A stretch of DNA of 64,000 bases from Novosphingobium sp. IK01 (GCF_033242265.1 NZ_BTFW01000002.1:36815-100814); one strand, 5' to 3'. Positions 24,957 to 34,675 are shown, counted from the first letter of the stretch. Made by a program: numbers and translations. The notes: generated by a model from the sequence alone, not told the origin.

Positions 24957-25822
24957 ATGTAAGGATACATGCTGACCCCGAGCCCGACGAACCCGAGCAG
25001 GAATAGCCCGAGCGCGAGCAGGAATGGCAGGCGCTCGCCGCCACGTGCCAGCGAGCGGAAGAACAGCACGGCGGTGACGAGTACAAGCAGCGGCACCTGC
25101 GCCGTCACAAACACGCCGGGGACCGCGAACCAGCGCCGCCAGTAGGCATAGCTGAGGAAGGGCGTGGCGGCGCTCACTGCAGCGAGCGCGACCAGCATGG
25201 CGATCGCCAACCAGAACGCCATGCGCCGGGCATGTGCCTGACCCGACGCTTCCGTTTTCCACACCAGCCAGCATGCGCCGAGCAGCGCATAGCCGACGAG
25301 CAGCGACGCGCCGGTGAGCAGCGAAAACGGTGATAGCCAGTCGAGCCAGCCACCGGCATAGGTCCAACCGCCCGCAGCAGCATCGCTCCGCACCGAGATA
25401 CCCTGAAGAATGGCGCCGAGCGCGATGCCCTGCGCTAGCGTCGCAACGACCGAGCCGATGGTGAACGCCGCGTCCCAGAGCGGGCGATGCGGCGCGTGCC
25501 GCCAGCGGAACTCGAACGCCACGCCGCGGAACACCAGCCCGAGCAGCATGGCGATAATGAGCGGGTAGGTCGCGGGCAGGATGATCGAATAGGCCAGCGG
25601 GAACGCTGCCAGGAGCCCACCACCACCCAGCACCAGCCAGGTCTCGTTGCCATCCCAAACGGGCGCGATGCTGTTCATCGCCGCATCCCGCTCCGGGCCG
25701 ACCTTGAGAGTTGGAAACAGGATGCCGATGCCGAGATCAAACCCGTCCATCACCACGTAGGCGAAGATCGCGAAGGCGATGACGCAAGCCCAGGCGGTCG
25801 AGAGGTCGAGGTCGTAACTCAT
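24957..25822 (-). pseudogene. cydB: cydB 5' part, interrupted by Tn-B
   Basis: About 288 codons of the bd (CioB-type) quinol oxidase subunit II. From MSYDLDLSTAWACVIAFAIF it shows the hydrophobic helices and NSIAPVWDGNETWLVLGGGG typical of subunit II, then GVSMYPY at the insertion point. In the inserted state translation would continue a few codons into the transposon end and stop. The start overlaps the cydA stop by four bases. Loss of the last two helices should inactivate the oxidase unless Tn-B excises. Confidence 0.95.
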
Positions 25823-27240
25823 GCGTGCACTTCCACCTTCGGCCCGTCGGCATCGACGCCAGGCGCCGGTGTGATCCCCGCGGCGCGCACCGGCATGTGA
25901 GCGGGCTCTGGCTCGCCCGCGTCGGGCGAGCGCGCCATCAGGCGCAGGATATACCAGGTGCCTGCGCCGAAGGCGGCGAAGTAGACCAGCACGAAGGCGG
26001 TGAGTGAGGCGGCGACGGCCGGCGCGGCGAGCGGGGAGTGCGACTGGGCGGTGAGGAGATGGCCGTAGACCGTCCAGGGCTGCCGGCCGACCTCGGTCGT
26101 CACCCAGCCTGCCAGCACCGCGACGAAGCCCGAAGGCCCCATCAGGATCGCGGCGCGCTGCAACCAGCGGTTCTCGAACAGTGTCCCCCGCCAGCGCGCC
26201 CACAGGCTCCACAGGCCGAGGTCGAGCATTGCGAAGCCGAGCCCGACCATGAGGCGGAACGACCAGAACAGGATCGAGACCGGCGGCACGCGGTTCGCGG
26301 GGAAGGCGTCGAGCCCCGCCAGCGGCGCGTTCAGGTCGTGCTTGAGGATGAGCGAAGACAGCTTGGGCACCTCGATGGCATGATCCATGCGGTGGCGTGC
26401 GGGATCGGGGATGCCGAACAGAACGAGCGGCGCGCCATGCGGATGGCTGTCGAAATGCCCTTCCATCGCCGCGATCTTCGCCGGCTCATACTGGAGGGTG
26501 TTGAGCCCCTGGGTGTCGCCCGCGAAGATCTGGACCGGTGCCACCAGCGCCGCCATCCACATCGCCATCGAGAACATCTTGCGCGCGTGCGCGTCACCGG
26601 CGTCGCGCAGCAGGTGCCAAGCTCCGACCGCGCCCACCACCAGCGAGGTGGTGAGATAGGCGCCGATGACGGTGTGGACGACGCGGTAGGGGAAGCTCGG
26701 GTTGAAAATGATCGGCCACCATGAGCCGGCCGGCACGAACTGGCCCTGCGCATTGATTGCGAACCCGGCAGGGGTGTGCATCCAGCTGTTGGCATCGACA
26801 ATCCAAGTGGCCGAGATCAGCGTGCCGAGTGCCACCATCGCCGTTGCGAGCAGATGAAGGCGCGGGCCGACCTTCTTCATTCCGAACAGCATGACGCCGA
26901 GGAAGCCGGCTTCGAGGAAGAAGGCGGTCAGGACCTCATAGGCCATGATCGGTCCGATCACCGGCCCGGCCTTGGCCGAGAACACCGACCAGTTGGTGCC
27001 AAACTGGTAGGACATGACGATGCCCGACACGACGCCCATCCCGAACGCCACCGCGAAGATCTTCACCCAATAGCGGAACAGGTCGAGATAGAGCTGCTTG
27101 CCCGTGCGCAGCCACAGGCTTTCCAGTACGAGCAAATAGCTCGCCAGTCCGATCGAGAAGGCCGGGAAGATGAAATGGAACGACACCGTGAACGCAAACT
27201 GCGCACGGGCGAGCACGACGGGGTCGAGCGATTGGAGCAT
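25819..27240 (-). CDS. cydA: Cytochrome bd-type quinol oxidase subunit I (CioA-like)
   Basis: This 473-residue membrane protein carries the hemes of a bd-type quinol oxidase. It has the conserved ARAQFAFTVSFHFIFPAFSI start with the high-spin heme histidine, GFLGVMLFGMKKVG, and TAMVALGTLISATWIVDANS with WMHTPAG. GLNTLQYEPAKIAAMEGHFD is the conserved GRQPW-side region, followed later by GWVTTEVGRQPWTVYG. The short Q-loop indicates the cyanide-insensitive subclass. I chose ATG 27240 at MLQSLDPV. It is intact but its partner cydB is broken. Confidence 0.95.
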   Translation of the reverse strand: MLQSLDPVVLARAQFAFTVSFHFIFPAFSIGLASYLLVLESLWLRTGKQLYLDLFRYWVKIFAVAFGMGVVSGIVMSYQFGTNWSVFSAKAGPVIGPIMAYEVLTAFFLEAGFLGVMLFGMKKVGPRLHLLATAMVALGTLISATWIVDANSWMHTPAGFAINAQGQFVPAGSWWPIIFNPSFPYRVVHTVIGAYLTTSLVVGAVGAWHLLRDAGDAHARKMFSMAMWMAALVAPVQIFAGDTQGLNTLQYEPAKIAAMEGHFDSHPHGAPLVLFGIPDPARHRMDHAIEVPKLSSLILKHDLNAPLAGLDAFPANRVPPVSILFWSFRLMVGLGFAMLDLGLWSLWARWRGTLFENRWLQRAAILMGPSGFVAVLAGWVTTEVGRQPWTVYGHLLTAQSHSPLAAPAVAASLTAFVLVYFAAFGAGTWYILRLMARSPDAGEPEPAHMPVRAAGITPAPGVDADGPKVEVHA

Positions 27241-27452
27241 GGGACGATGTGTCCTCCTGACTTCCAGATAGGTTGCAGGCGGCGGCAAATCACTGCGTCG
27301 GCTGAGATCATTTTGATCGGCTGACGGAACGGATTGGGCTGCCGCCTCTCGTCGCCAGCAGATCGATACGATCATGTGATTGGAACAAGCGCCACAAACG
27401 GTTGGTGTGATCGATCCTCGAAGCCTATCTCGTGGCTACAGGAGGCAACACA
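27241..27452. promoter_or_regulatory. Divergent promoter region between cydA and lysR
   Basis: A 212-bp gap separates the minus-strand cyd operon from the plus-strand lysR. It contains TGTGATCGATC and CACAAACGGTTGGTGTGAT near 27392-27411, of the kind LysR proteins recognise (T-N11-A). A similar CCAAACGGTTGGATTGAT sequence lies upstream of the MBL/RiPP operon (rc of 18487-18507). The regulator is likely to control its own promoter and perhaps cyd. Confidence 0.4.
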
Positions 27453-28325
27453 ATGACGCTTGAGCAGCTTCGGATCTTTGTCGGCGTGGCGGAACGCGAG
27501 CACATGACGCGGGCCGCGGAGGCGCTCAACGTGACGCAGTCGGCTGCCTCTGGGGCGATCGCCGCGCTGGAGGGGCGCTACGGCGTCCCGCTGTTCCATC
27601 GCGTGGGCCGTGGCATCCAGCTGACTGAGGCAGGCCGCGGCTTCCTGGACGAGGCACGCTCCGTGCTCGGCCGCGCCGCGCATGCCGAGACGATGCTGGC
27701 CGACTATGCGGGGCTGGCGCGCGGCACGCTGAGGTTGGTCGCCAGCCAGACCATCGCCAGCTACTGGCTGCCACCGATCCTGGCGGCTTTCCATGAACGC
27801 CATCCGCAGATCGCGGTCGAGCTCGCGATCGACAACACGGAAGGCGCCGCTGCCCAGGTGCTGGATGGGGCCGCCGAATTAGGTTTCGTGGAAGGCGTAA
27901 TCGACGAGCCCGCCTTGGCCGACTGGATCGTGGGGCAGGATCCGATGGTCTTGGTTAGCCGAGCGGACGTGGCCCAAGTCGACGAGGCGTGGCTCCGTGC
28001 CGCACGCTGGATCGTACGCGAGCAGGGCTCGGGCACGCGCTCCAGCTTCGAGGAGGTGCTACGTGGCCGTGGCGTCGATCCAGCAAGTCTCGATGTGACG
28101 ATGACCTTGCCCTCGAACGAGGCGGTGCGGACCGCGGTAGAGGCCGGGGCAGGGGTGGCGGCGCTCTCGCGCCTCGTCGTGGCGCCCGCACTCGCGGCCG
28201 GCACGCTCGCCGAGCTGCCGTTCGTCCTACCCGACCGTCCGTTCCACGCGCTTCGCCACAAGGAACGCTACCGCACCCGGGCAGCCGACGCGTTGACCGA
28301 CCTCATCAAGGAGCAGGCGAGATGA
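27453..28325 (+). CDS. LysR-family transcriptional regulator
   Basis: A 290-residue LysR regulator with an N-terminal winged helix (MTLEQLRIFVGVAEREHMTR, ALNVTQSAASGAIAALE) and a C-terminal effector domain (GTLRLVASQTIASYWLPPIL, the usual first strand). The start at 27453 has a good AGGAGG ribosome site. It overlaps the TDT exporter gene (ATGA), so it probably controls that exporter in response to a small anion such as sulfite. It is divergent from cydA, which may be a second target. Confidence 0.9.
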   Translation: MTLEQLRIFVGVAEREHMTRAAEALNVTQSAASGAIAALEGRYGVPLFHRVGRGIQLTEAGRGFLDEARSVLGRAAHAETMLADYAGLARGTLRLVASQTIASYWLPPILAAFHERHPQIAVELAIDNTEGAAAQVLDGAAELGFVEGVIDEPALADWIVGQDPMVLVSRADVAQVDEAWLRAARWIVREQGSGTRSSFEEVLRGRGVDPASLDVTMTLPSNEAVRTAVEAGAGVAALSRLVVAPALAAGTLAELPFVLPDRPFHALRHKERYRTRAADALTDLIKEQAR

Positions 28326-29485
28326 CGCCCGACGACACCGGAAACCTCCAAGAAGTGAGGCGCGGTTGGCGCCCTTTGGTGCAGCTCGAACACCCGCGGG
28401 AGATGATCCGCCAGTTCACCCCCAACTGGTTCGCCGCGACCATGGGCACTGGCATCCTGGCGCTCGCCCTGCCGCAGATGCCGGGCATCGGCCCGGCGGT
28501 GAAGCCGATCGGGGAGGCACTGTGGCTGTTCAACATCGGCCTCTTCATGCTTTTCAGCGGCCTTTACGGCGCGCGCTGGCTTCTGTTCGGGCATGAGGCC
28601 AAGCGCATCTTTGGCCACAACACCGTGTCCATGTTCATCGGCACGATCCCGATGGGGCTGGCGACGATCATCAACGGCTGCCTCGCCTTCGGCATCGCCC
28701 GCTTCGGACCCGGGATCGTAGGCGTGGCGCAGGTCCTGTGGTGGTTGGACGTGGCGATGTCGCTCGCCTGCGGCGTGCTGATCCCCTACCTCATGTTCAC
28801 GCGCCACGAGCACAACTTGGATGGTATGACCGCAGTGTGGCTACTGCCGGTGGTCGCGGCCGAGGTCGCCGGCGCCAGTGGCGGGCTGCTCGCGCCGCAC
28901 CTGGTGGGCGCACACATGCAGATGGTGGTGCTCGCCACCTCCTACGTGCTGTGGGCCTATTCAGTGCCGGTGGCGTTCGGCATCCTCGCCATCCTGATCC
29001 TGCGCATGGCGCTGCACAAGCTGCCGCACGAGAGCATGGCGGCTTCCTCTTGGCTGGCGTTAGGACCCATCGGGACCGGTGCGCTCGGCATGCTGGTGCT
29101 GGGCGGCGATGCGCCCGCGATCCTGGCGGCAAACGGTCTGGGGCTGGTCGGCGCCGTGGCGCAGGGCCTTGGCACTGTGGCGGGGCTGCTGTTGTGGGGC
29201 TTCGGCCTGTGGTGGCTGCTGCTCGCGACGCTGATCACGATCCGCTACTGGCGGGCGGGCGTGCCGTTCAACCTCGGCTGGTGGGGCTATACTTTCCCGC
29301 TCGGCGTCTACACGGTCGCGACCTTCCGGCTCGGCACGACGCTGCACCTCGTCTTCTTCGGCGTGACCGGGACGGTGCTGACGGTGGCGCTCGCGGCGAT
29401 GTGGCTGCTGGTGGGCGCCAAGACGCTGTCGGGGGCCTGGGCTGGCCGGCTATTCGTCTCGCCCTGTATCGCCACCCCGCGCTGA
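28322..29485 (+). CDS. TDT-family membrane exporter (tellurite/sulfite type)
   Basis: A 387-residue, roughly ten-helix membrane protein of the tellurite-resistance/dicarboxylate transporter family, members of which export sulfite or C4-dicarboxylates. The first helix is preceded by the family marker FTPNWFAATMGTGILALALP. HNTVSMFIGTIPMGLATIIN and NLGWWGYTFPLGVYTVATF are the other conserved blocks. It is translated together with the LysR gene. With TauE/SafE, DsrE and TsdA-like genes nearby, sulfite is a plausible substrate, though this cannot be told from the sequence. Confidence 0.85.
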   Translation: MTPDDTGNLQEVRRGWRPLVQLEHPREMIRQFTPNWFAATMGTGILALALPQMPGIGPAVKPIGEALWLFNIGLFMLFSGLYGARWLLFGHEAKRIFGHNTVSMFIGTIPMGLATIINGCLAFGIARFGPGIVGVAQVLWWLDVAMSLACGVLIPYLMFTRHEHNLDGMTAVWLLPVVAAEVAGASGGLLAPHLVGAHMQMVVLATSYVLWAYSVPVAFGILAILILRMALHKLPHESMAASSWLALGPIGTGALGMLVLGGDAPAILAANGLGLVGAVAQGLGTVAGLLLWGFGLWWLLLATLITIRYWRAGVPFNLGWWGYTFPLGVYTVATFRLGTTLHLVFFGVTGTVLTVALAAMWLLVGAKTLSGAWAGRLFVSPCIATPR

Positions 29486-29744
29486 ACCGCTCGCTTGAAG
29501 GGATCGGAACGATATGTGACGACCCTCGATATGGAAGCCGTCTTAGCCCCGCTGCAGTTGACCATTGCGTAGATGCCGAGCGGCTTTCCTGTACCGATCT
29601 CGAATGCCCCTGATCACCCCCCGACTTGACCAACACCGACGACAAGCTCTGCGGAAGAATGACTTTTTTCGAAGGCGAGTACGACGGAGCGGCGCTTTGC
29701 GCACGAATTTAGGCAGAAGCTGAACCAAAATCTTAGTTGCCTCG

Positions 29745-31823
29745 TCAGTTCAGGCGCATCGCGTTCATCGTCACTAGGCATGAGCTCGCGACCATCGCAG
29801 CCGCTGCGACAAGAGGGGTCATCAGGCCCAAAACCGCGAGCGGCACCGCCACGATGTTATAGCCTGTTGCGAGTACGAAATTTTGCGTAATCACGTGCTG
29901 CGTTCGCCTCGCTAGTCGCCACGCAGGCAGCACGGTCCCGATCCCGCCAACTTCAAGCACCAGCCCGGCCGTTGCGGCCGCGGCGGCATGCGCGCGCGCG
30001 ACGGTGATGCCGCAATCGGCCGCTGCCAGCGCGGGCGCGTCGTTGACGCCGTCGCCGATCACGATCACTGGATGCAACACCGCAGCGACCAGCTTTGCCT
30101 TATCGAGCGGTGTGCAACCTGCCGCGACCATCGTCTGCGGCACGCCGACGCGGCCCGCCACCGACAGCGCCGCGTCCACGCCGTCTCCCGTCGCCAGCCT
30201 CACCTCGATCCCGGCCGCATGCAGCTCTGCGATGGTCGCGGGCGCTTCCTGGTCGAGCGTGTCGGCCAAGCCGATCCTACCTGCGCGCTGGCCATCGATC
30301 ATCACGTCGAGCCAGGTCCGGCCATCATCGCACGCGTCATTGGCCGAACTCACAGCCACATCCCGACCACGCAGATCTACTCCACCTGCGCTTCGGTCGA
30401 AGCGGTTGCCTGCGGGTCCGTCCGCACCGTTCGCCAGGGCGCGCGCGATCGGGTGATCGATCCCGCGCTCGGCGGCCGCGGCGGCCTCGAGCAGCTCTTC
30501 CCTGGCGAACGGTGCGATCGGCTCGACCAGATCAACCCGAAGCCGAGCGAGGGTCAGCGTTCCGGTCTTGTCAAAGATCGCCGTCCGCATGCCGGCGAGC
30601 GCCTCGAGCGCGGCGGGGTCGGCGATCCGGATCCCGCGTCGTGCCGCAACGCCTGCGGCTCGAACATGCGCGAGCGGTGCGGCGATCGCCAGCGCGCAGG
30701 GGCAGATGACGATCAGCGTCGCGAGCGCACGCGTCATCGCTTCGACCAGCGAGGCTCCAAGAGCGAAAGCGATCAGGAAGGCGAGGGCCGACCAGGCCGG
30801 TGCGGCGGCAAGCAATCGCGCGATCCATTGATCGAGCGCGCGACGCGGTTCGCCGCGGCCGGCGATCTCGAGCGCGATCCGGCCGCCCATGCGGTCGATG
30901 TCGCGGTCGCCATAAGCACGGTCGACCCGCACCATCAGTCTGCGCCGCAGGTTCGTCGTTCCCGCCTGCACCCGGTCATCCGGGCCAATGGCGCTCGCCA
31001 TGGCCTCCCCGGTCATGATCGAGCGATCGATAAGGCTTTCGCCCTCGACGACGACGCCATCGCCGGGGATCACTGCTCCGGCATCGATCATGATCGATGC
31101 GCCGATCGCAAGCTGCCGCAGCTCCACCGATCCACCATCCGCCAGTGCGACCGCCTGGTTCGCTGCCAGATCGTCCACCGCCGACAAGGCTTGGATCGCA
31201 GTGCGGCGGACCCGTGTCTCAATCAGACGACCCAGAAGGAGCAGCGTCACCAGCATCGTCGCGGTGTCGAAATAGACCTGCGCTTCCCCGCGAACGAGCG
31301 AAGCGGTCGAGAGCACCACCGCGCCGCTCGCGCCGGTCGCGATCAGCAGGTCGAGACCTGGCGCACGCAGCCGGATCGAGCGCCACGCCATGCGAAAGAT
31401 CGCCGCGCCCGAATAGGCGAGCACGGGCAGGGCGAACAGCCCGGAGGCGAGCGCGATCCACCAGGCGACAGGGGATGCGATGTCCGGTTGGACGTAGAGA
31501 ATGAGCGCCGCCCCCATCGACCACATGCCGAAGACGATCGCGACCGCGAGCCGCAGCGCCAGCCTCTGCACCTCGCGATCGAACCGCGCCGCAGTGTCGG
31601 CCAGACTCTGCCGCTCGATCAGCCGGTAGCCCGCCTCGCCGACGCGGCGGCCGATCGCCTGCGGATCGCAGCGCGCCGGGTCCCAGCGGACCAACGCGGA
31701 CGCGGTGACGAAGTGGACGCCGGCGGCGACGACGCCGTCGAGAGCCGCAAGGCGCTTTTCCAGCCCGCGCGCGCATCCGGCACAGAACAGGCCATCAACG
31801 GCGAAGAGCTGGCGCTGCTCCAT
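29745..31823 (-). CDS. ccoI: CcoI/CopA2-like copper-transporting P-type ATPase
   Basis: The 692-residue P1B ATPase has an N-terminal HMA domain with the copper motif CAGC at 14-17. The translocation motif CPC is at 374-376, the phosphatase TGE at 271-273, the phosphorylation site DKTGT at 418-422 and the hinge GDGVNDAP near residue 610. Copper ATPases of this branch supply the CuB site of cbb3 oxidases. It is the last gene of the oxidase operon, 7 nt after the TsdA-like cytochrome gene, which supports that role. The motifs appear complete. Confidence 0.9.
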   Translation of the reverse strand: MEQRQLFAVDGLFCAGCARGLEKRLAALDGVVAAGVHFVTASALVRWDPARCDPQAIGRRVGEAGYRLIERQSLADTAARFDREVQRLALRLAVAIVFGMWSMGAALILYVQPDIASPVAWWIALASGLFALPVLAYSGAAIFRMAWRSIRLRAPGLDLLIATGASGAVVLSTASLVRGEAQVYFDTATMLVTLLLLGRLIETRVRRTAIQALSAVDDLAANQAVALADGGSVELRQLAIGASIMIDAGAVIPGDGVVVEGESLIDRSIMTGEAMASAIGPDDRVQAGTTNLRRRLMVRVDRAYGDRDIDRMGGRIALEIAGRGEPRRALDQWIARLLAAAPAWSALAFLIAFALGASLVEAMTRALATLIVICPCALAIAAPLAHVRAAGVAARRGIRIADPAALEALAGMRTAIFDKTGTLTLARLRVDLVEPIAPFAREELLEAAAAAERGIDHPIARALANGADGPAGNRFDRSAGGVDLRGRDVAVSSANDACDDGRTWLDVMIDGQRAGRIGLADTLDQEAPATIAELHAAGIEVRLATGDGVDAALSVAGRVGVPQTMVAAGCTPLDKAKLVAAVLHPVIVIGDGVNDAPALAAADCGITVARAHAAAAATAGLVLEVGGIGTVLPAWRLARRTQHVITQNFVLATGYNIVAVPLAVLGLMTPLVAAAAMVASSCLVTMNAMRLN

Positions 31824-31830
31824 CCGCGCG

Positions 31831-32859
31831 TCAGCGCGAGGCGATTCGCGTGGGCGGGGCGGTGCCGGTTCCCAGCAGGTGGCCGTCGACCATCTTGCCG
31901 TAGAAGGTCTTTTCCTTGGCATGGAACGCCTTGGCGTTCTCCTCGACGGTGCCTTTCTGGCGCGGATCCTTGGGCCGTTCCTGGCTATCGATCCAGGCGG
32001 CGGCGTCCCACGACTGCTGGTCGCTGAGCGAATTGCCCGCGCCGAGCGGCATATTCGCCTTGATGAAACCGGCGGCATTATTGACCACCGCCATGCCGGC
32101 GCCCCAGTTGTAACTTTTCGGCCCCCACAGCGCCGGGAAGACGACCCGGCCGTTGAGGTCGGTGCGGCCCTGTCCATCGGCACCGTGGCAGGCCGCGCAA
32201 TGCTGGGCATAAACCGCCTGGCCACGGCTGCGATCGTAGCCGAGCGCGGTCAGCTTGAGCTTTACGAAACCCGCGCCCTTCAGCTTGGTGTCGGTGGGCG
32301 CACCCTTCGCGAGCCAATGGAAATAGGTCTGGAGATCGGCATAGACCGGATCGCCGGGCTTGGGCGGTCCGCCGCTCGGACTGTCCTGCGCGTTCATCGA
32401 ATAGCTGAAGCAGCCCTTCAGCCGGTCTTCCATGGTGTTGATCTTCCCGTTCTTGGACCGGTACTGGGGGTAGCTGACCCACGCCGCCCACATCGGTGCC
32501 GAGTTGGTCTTGCGCCCGCCGTCGAGGTGGCAATTGCGACAGGCAAGGCCGTTGCCGACGAACTGCGATGCCTGCGTACCGGTATTCTCGAAGATCGCGA
32601 GCCCGTGGCGGATCGCGTCGCCTTCAGGACCGCCGGGGATCTTGCTCATCGGTGGTGGCGTGAAGCTGACCGGCGTGCCCGGCGCCGATACGGCGGCATC
32701 GGGCGTGGGCGCATGGTGGAACTCGTCGCGGATGAGCACCGCGAAGACGAACAGCGTTACGCCGCCACCAAGGGCGTAGAGGCCGCGGCGAGTGGTCCGC
32801 GCACGATCATGATCACGCGGCGGCTCGCTGCTGGCGGGATCGCGGGACTCGTCCATCAT
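31831..32859 (-). CDS. Membrane-anchored diheme c-type cytochrome, TsdA-like
   Basis: A 342-residue protein with an N-terminal anchor (GLYALGGGVTLFVFAVLI, about 26-43) and two heme c sites, CRNCH at 107-111 and CAACH at 221-225. The block YPQYRSKNGKINTMEDRLKGC matches the thiosulfate dehydrogenase (TsdA) family, which oxidises thiosulfate to tetrathionate or works in reverse. It overlaps the upstream triheme gene (ATGA), so it appears to feed or draw electrons from the cbb3-like oxidase. Thiosulfate activity is inferred. Confidence 0.8.
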   Translation of the reverse strand: MMDESRDPASSEPPRDHDRARTTRRGLYALGGGVTLFVFAVLIRDEFHHAPTPDAAVSAPGTPVSFTPPPMSKIPGGPEGDAIRHGLAIFENTGTQASQFVGNGLACRNCHLDGGRKTNSAPMWAAWVSYPQYRSKNGKINTMEDRLKGCFSYSMNAQDSPSGGPPKPGDPVYADLQTYFHWLAKGAPTDTKLKGAGFVKLKLTALGYDRSRGQAVYAQHCAACHGADGQGRTDLNGRVVFPALWGPKSYNWGAGMAVVNNAAGFIKANMPLGAGNSLSDQQSWDAAAWIDSQERPKDPRQKGTVEENAKAFHAKEKTFYGKMVDGHLLGTGTAPPTRIASR

Positions 32860-34058
32860 CTCTCCTTCCTCGCTGTGGCAACTCCGGCCGGCGTCGGCGG
32901 AAGCGTCGCCAGATAATCGGCGACGGCCCGCCGGTCGGCGTCGTTCAACCGTTTGGCGATCGGGGTCATCAGGTTGGCGTTCTTGCCGAGCGCCGCGATC
33001 GCTGCGACCCGTCCGGCCGCATAGCCCGGATGCTGTGCGGCGATCGCCGGGAACGAAGGGGCGACGCCAAATCCGGAAGATCCGTGACACGAGAAGCAGG
33101 AGGGGATTTGCGCGCGATCGTCACCGAGCAGAGCCAGCGTTGCCCCGCGCCCGATATCGCCGCCGAGCGAAGGACGGGCGTTCGAGGGCGTCGCAAGGCC
33201 GGCATAGTAGTGGGCGAGCGCCGCACGCTCAGCCGGAGCGAGCTGCCGCGACACGGTGTACATGGAGTCGTTCGCGCGCGCGCCGCTCGCGAAGTTGGTC
33301 AGCTGCGCCGCGATATAGTCGGCCGGCAGCCCGGCCAGCCGCGGCACACCATCGCGCCCTTCGCCTGCCATGCCGTGGCACGAGGCGCAGGACCAGCCAC
33401 CGCGGACGCCGTTGAAGGCGATTCTCATCGCCAACGCCTGGTCCGGCGCGGGAGGCGCGATGGGGTTGGACGGCTGCGCCCCCATTGCTGGCACCATCTG
33501 AGCGACGTCGGCACCGCCCTGCCAGGGCCCGGCCCTGTTGGCGGTGGCGGCGCGTTCCCGGGCGACGAAGGCGGCATCGAGCGTCGGTCCTCGAGAACCC
33601 CAGGTCCGGCGAACATAGCTGGCGAGCCGTGCGAGTTGCGCGTCGTCGAGGACGCTCGCGAACGCGGGCATATGACCGTCATAGGTCTTGCCCTCGATCG
33701 CGATCGGCCCGGTGATGCCGTGGAGCAGGATCTGGACGATCGCGTGCGGGTCGGCTGCAACGACAGGCGAACCCGAGAGCGGCGGGACCGCGCCGGCGAT
33801 GCCGCCGCCGTCGCCCTGGTGGCAGGTCGAGCAGCGCTCGGCGAACAGCAGCGCTCCCGGCGCGTCCTGCTGCGCGAGCGTCTGGCGGGCCTGCGCGATG
33901 CGGGCGGTATCGCTGCGACGATGCGCCGCGCTGTCCTGCAACAGCGTCATCGCGCCCCACAGCACCAAGGCGATCGCGATCCAGTAGACCGGGAGCGGGA
34001 TGCGGCGGCGGGGCTCGTAGGGCTCGAACCGCTCGTCCTCGGGCGGCGGCGCGGTCAC
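32856..34058 (-). CDS. ccoP: Triheme c-type cytochrome subunit (CcoP-like)
   Basis: A 400-residue protein with a short cytoplasmic N-terminus, a single anchor (VYWIAIALVLWGAMTLL, 24-40) and three heme c motifs: CSTCH 76-80, CASCH 224-228 and CFSCH 321-325. CcoP of cbb3 oxidases has the same anchor plus two hemes, so the third heme domain is an addition. The GTG start at 34058 overlaps the ccoO stop. Frames running further upstream are shadows of ccoO. It probably receives electrons for the oxidase. Confidence 0.8.
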   Translation of the reverse strand: MTAPPPEDERFEPYEPRRRIPLPVYWIAIALVLWGAMTLLQDSAAHRRSDTARIAQARQTLAQQDAPGALLFAERCSTCHQGDGGGIAGAVPPLSGSPVVAADPHAIVQILLHGITGPIAIEGKTYDGHMPAFASVLDDAQLARLASYVRRTWGSRGPTLDAAFVARERAATANRAGPWQGGADVAQMVPAMGAQPSNPIAPPAPDQALAMRIAFNGVRGGWSCASCHGMAGEGRDGVPRLAGLPADYIAAQLTNFASGARANDSMYTVSRQLAPAERAALAHYYAGLATPSNARPSLGGDIGRGATLALLGDDRAQIPSCFSCHGSSGFGVAPSFPAIAAQHPGYAAGRVAAIAALGKNANLMTPIAKRLNDADRRAVADYLATLPPTPAGVATARKER

Positions 34059-34675
34059 TTGCCCACCTGCCCCACGGCATAGCCGTCGTCGCGGATCGCC
34101 TTGGCCGGCGCGGGATAGGTGTGGTCGAGCGAGAGGAGGTAGGCGACGAGCTCGCGCGCCGCCGGCTTGGCGACGACGACCTTGCCCACGATGCGCGCCT
34201 TGGGCGGCAGCCAGACGACGACGTCGCCGGGAGCCGCCCGATCCTTCACCTCGAAGAGGAAAGGATAGGCCGGCATGATGCTCCACGGCGAGACGGCGCG
34301 AGGTTGGTACAGGTGAGTCAGCTGCCAGGAGGCACTCGGCAGGCGCGCGCCGACGTTGAACAGGTCGGGCCCGGTCCGCATCGTGCCCATCAGGTGCGGA
34401 TAGTCGTGCGCATAGTCGGCGGCGACCGAGGGGCGACCCCAGCCGCGCTCGGCGTCGGGCGCCTGGTCGGGGGTGCGCGGCTGCTGGCTGTGGCAGTAGA
34501 CGCAGCCCATCGATACGTAGACCTCGCGTCCGCGAAGCTGCTCGGCGGTGTATGGCTGCAGGCCGGCCGCGGGCACCTCCCGGCCGATCTGCAGCTTGGG
34601 GCCGACCACCAGCATCAGCGTCGCGAAGGCGAGGATGACCATCGACAGGATGACGAGCGGGACGGCGCGGTTCAT
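34055..34675 (-). CDS. ccoO: cbb3-type oxidase monoheme subunit II
   Basis: The 206-residue protein has one N-terminal membrane helix (PLVILSMVILAFATLMLVVG) and a periplasmic heme c domain with CVYCH at 58-62. The conserved ccoO stretch YVSMGCVYCHSQQPRTPDQA and the later HLMGTMRTGPDLFNVGAR, HLYQPRAVSPWSIMPAYPF are clear. It sits between subunit I and the CcoP-like gene with four-base overlaps on both sides. Confidence 0.95.
   Translation of the reverse strand: MNRAVPLVILSMVILAFATLMLVVGPKLQIGREVPAAGLQPYTAEQLRGREVYVSMGCVYCHSQQPRTPDQAPDAERGWGRPSVAADYAHDYPHLMGTMRTGPDLFNVGARLPSASWQLTHLYQPRAVSPWSIMPAYPFLFEVKDRAAPGDVVVWLPPKARIVGKVVVAKPAARELVAYLLSLDHTYPAPAKAIRDDGYAVGQVGK

Noticed and set aside
24913..27329. 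A shared 17-mer TTGATCGGCTGACGGAA near the right end of Tn-B and upstream of cydA.
   Set aside because: Similarity does not extend beyond about 17 bp and no functional link is visible. Chance in high-GC DNA is adequate.
29988..32027. A 679-codon plus-strand frame opposite the copper ATPase.
   Set aside because: Its composition is typical of an antisense shadow, and all P-type ATPase motifs are in the minus-strand frame.
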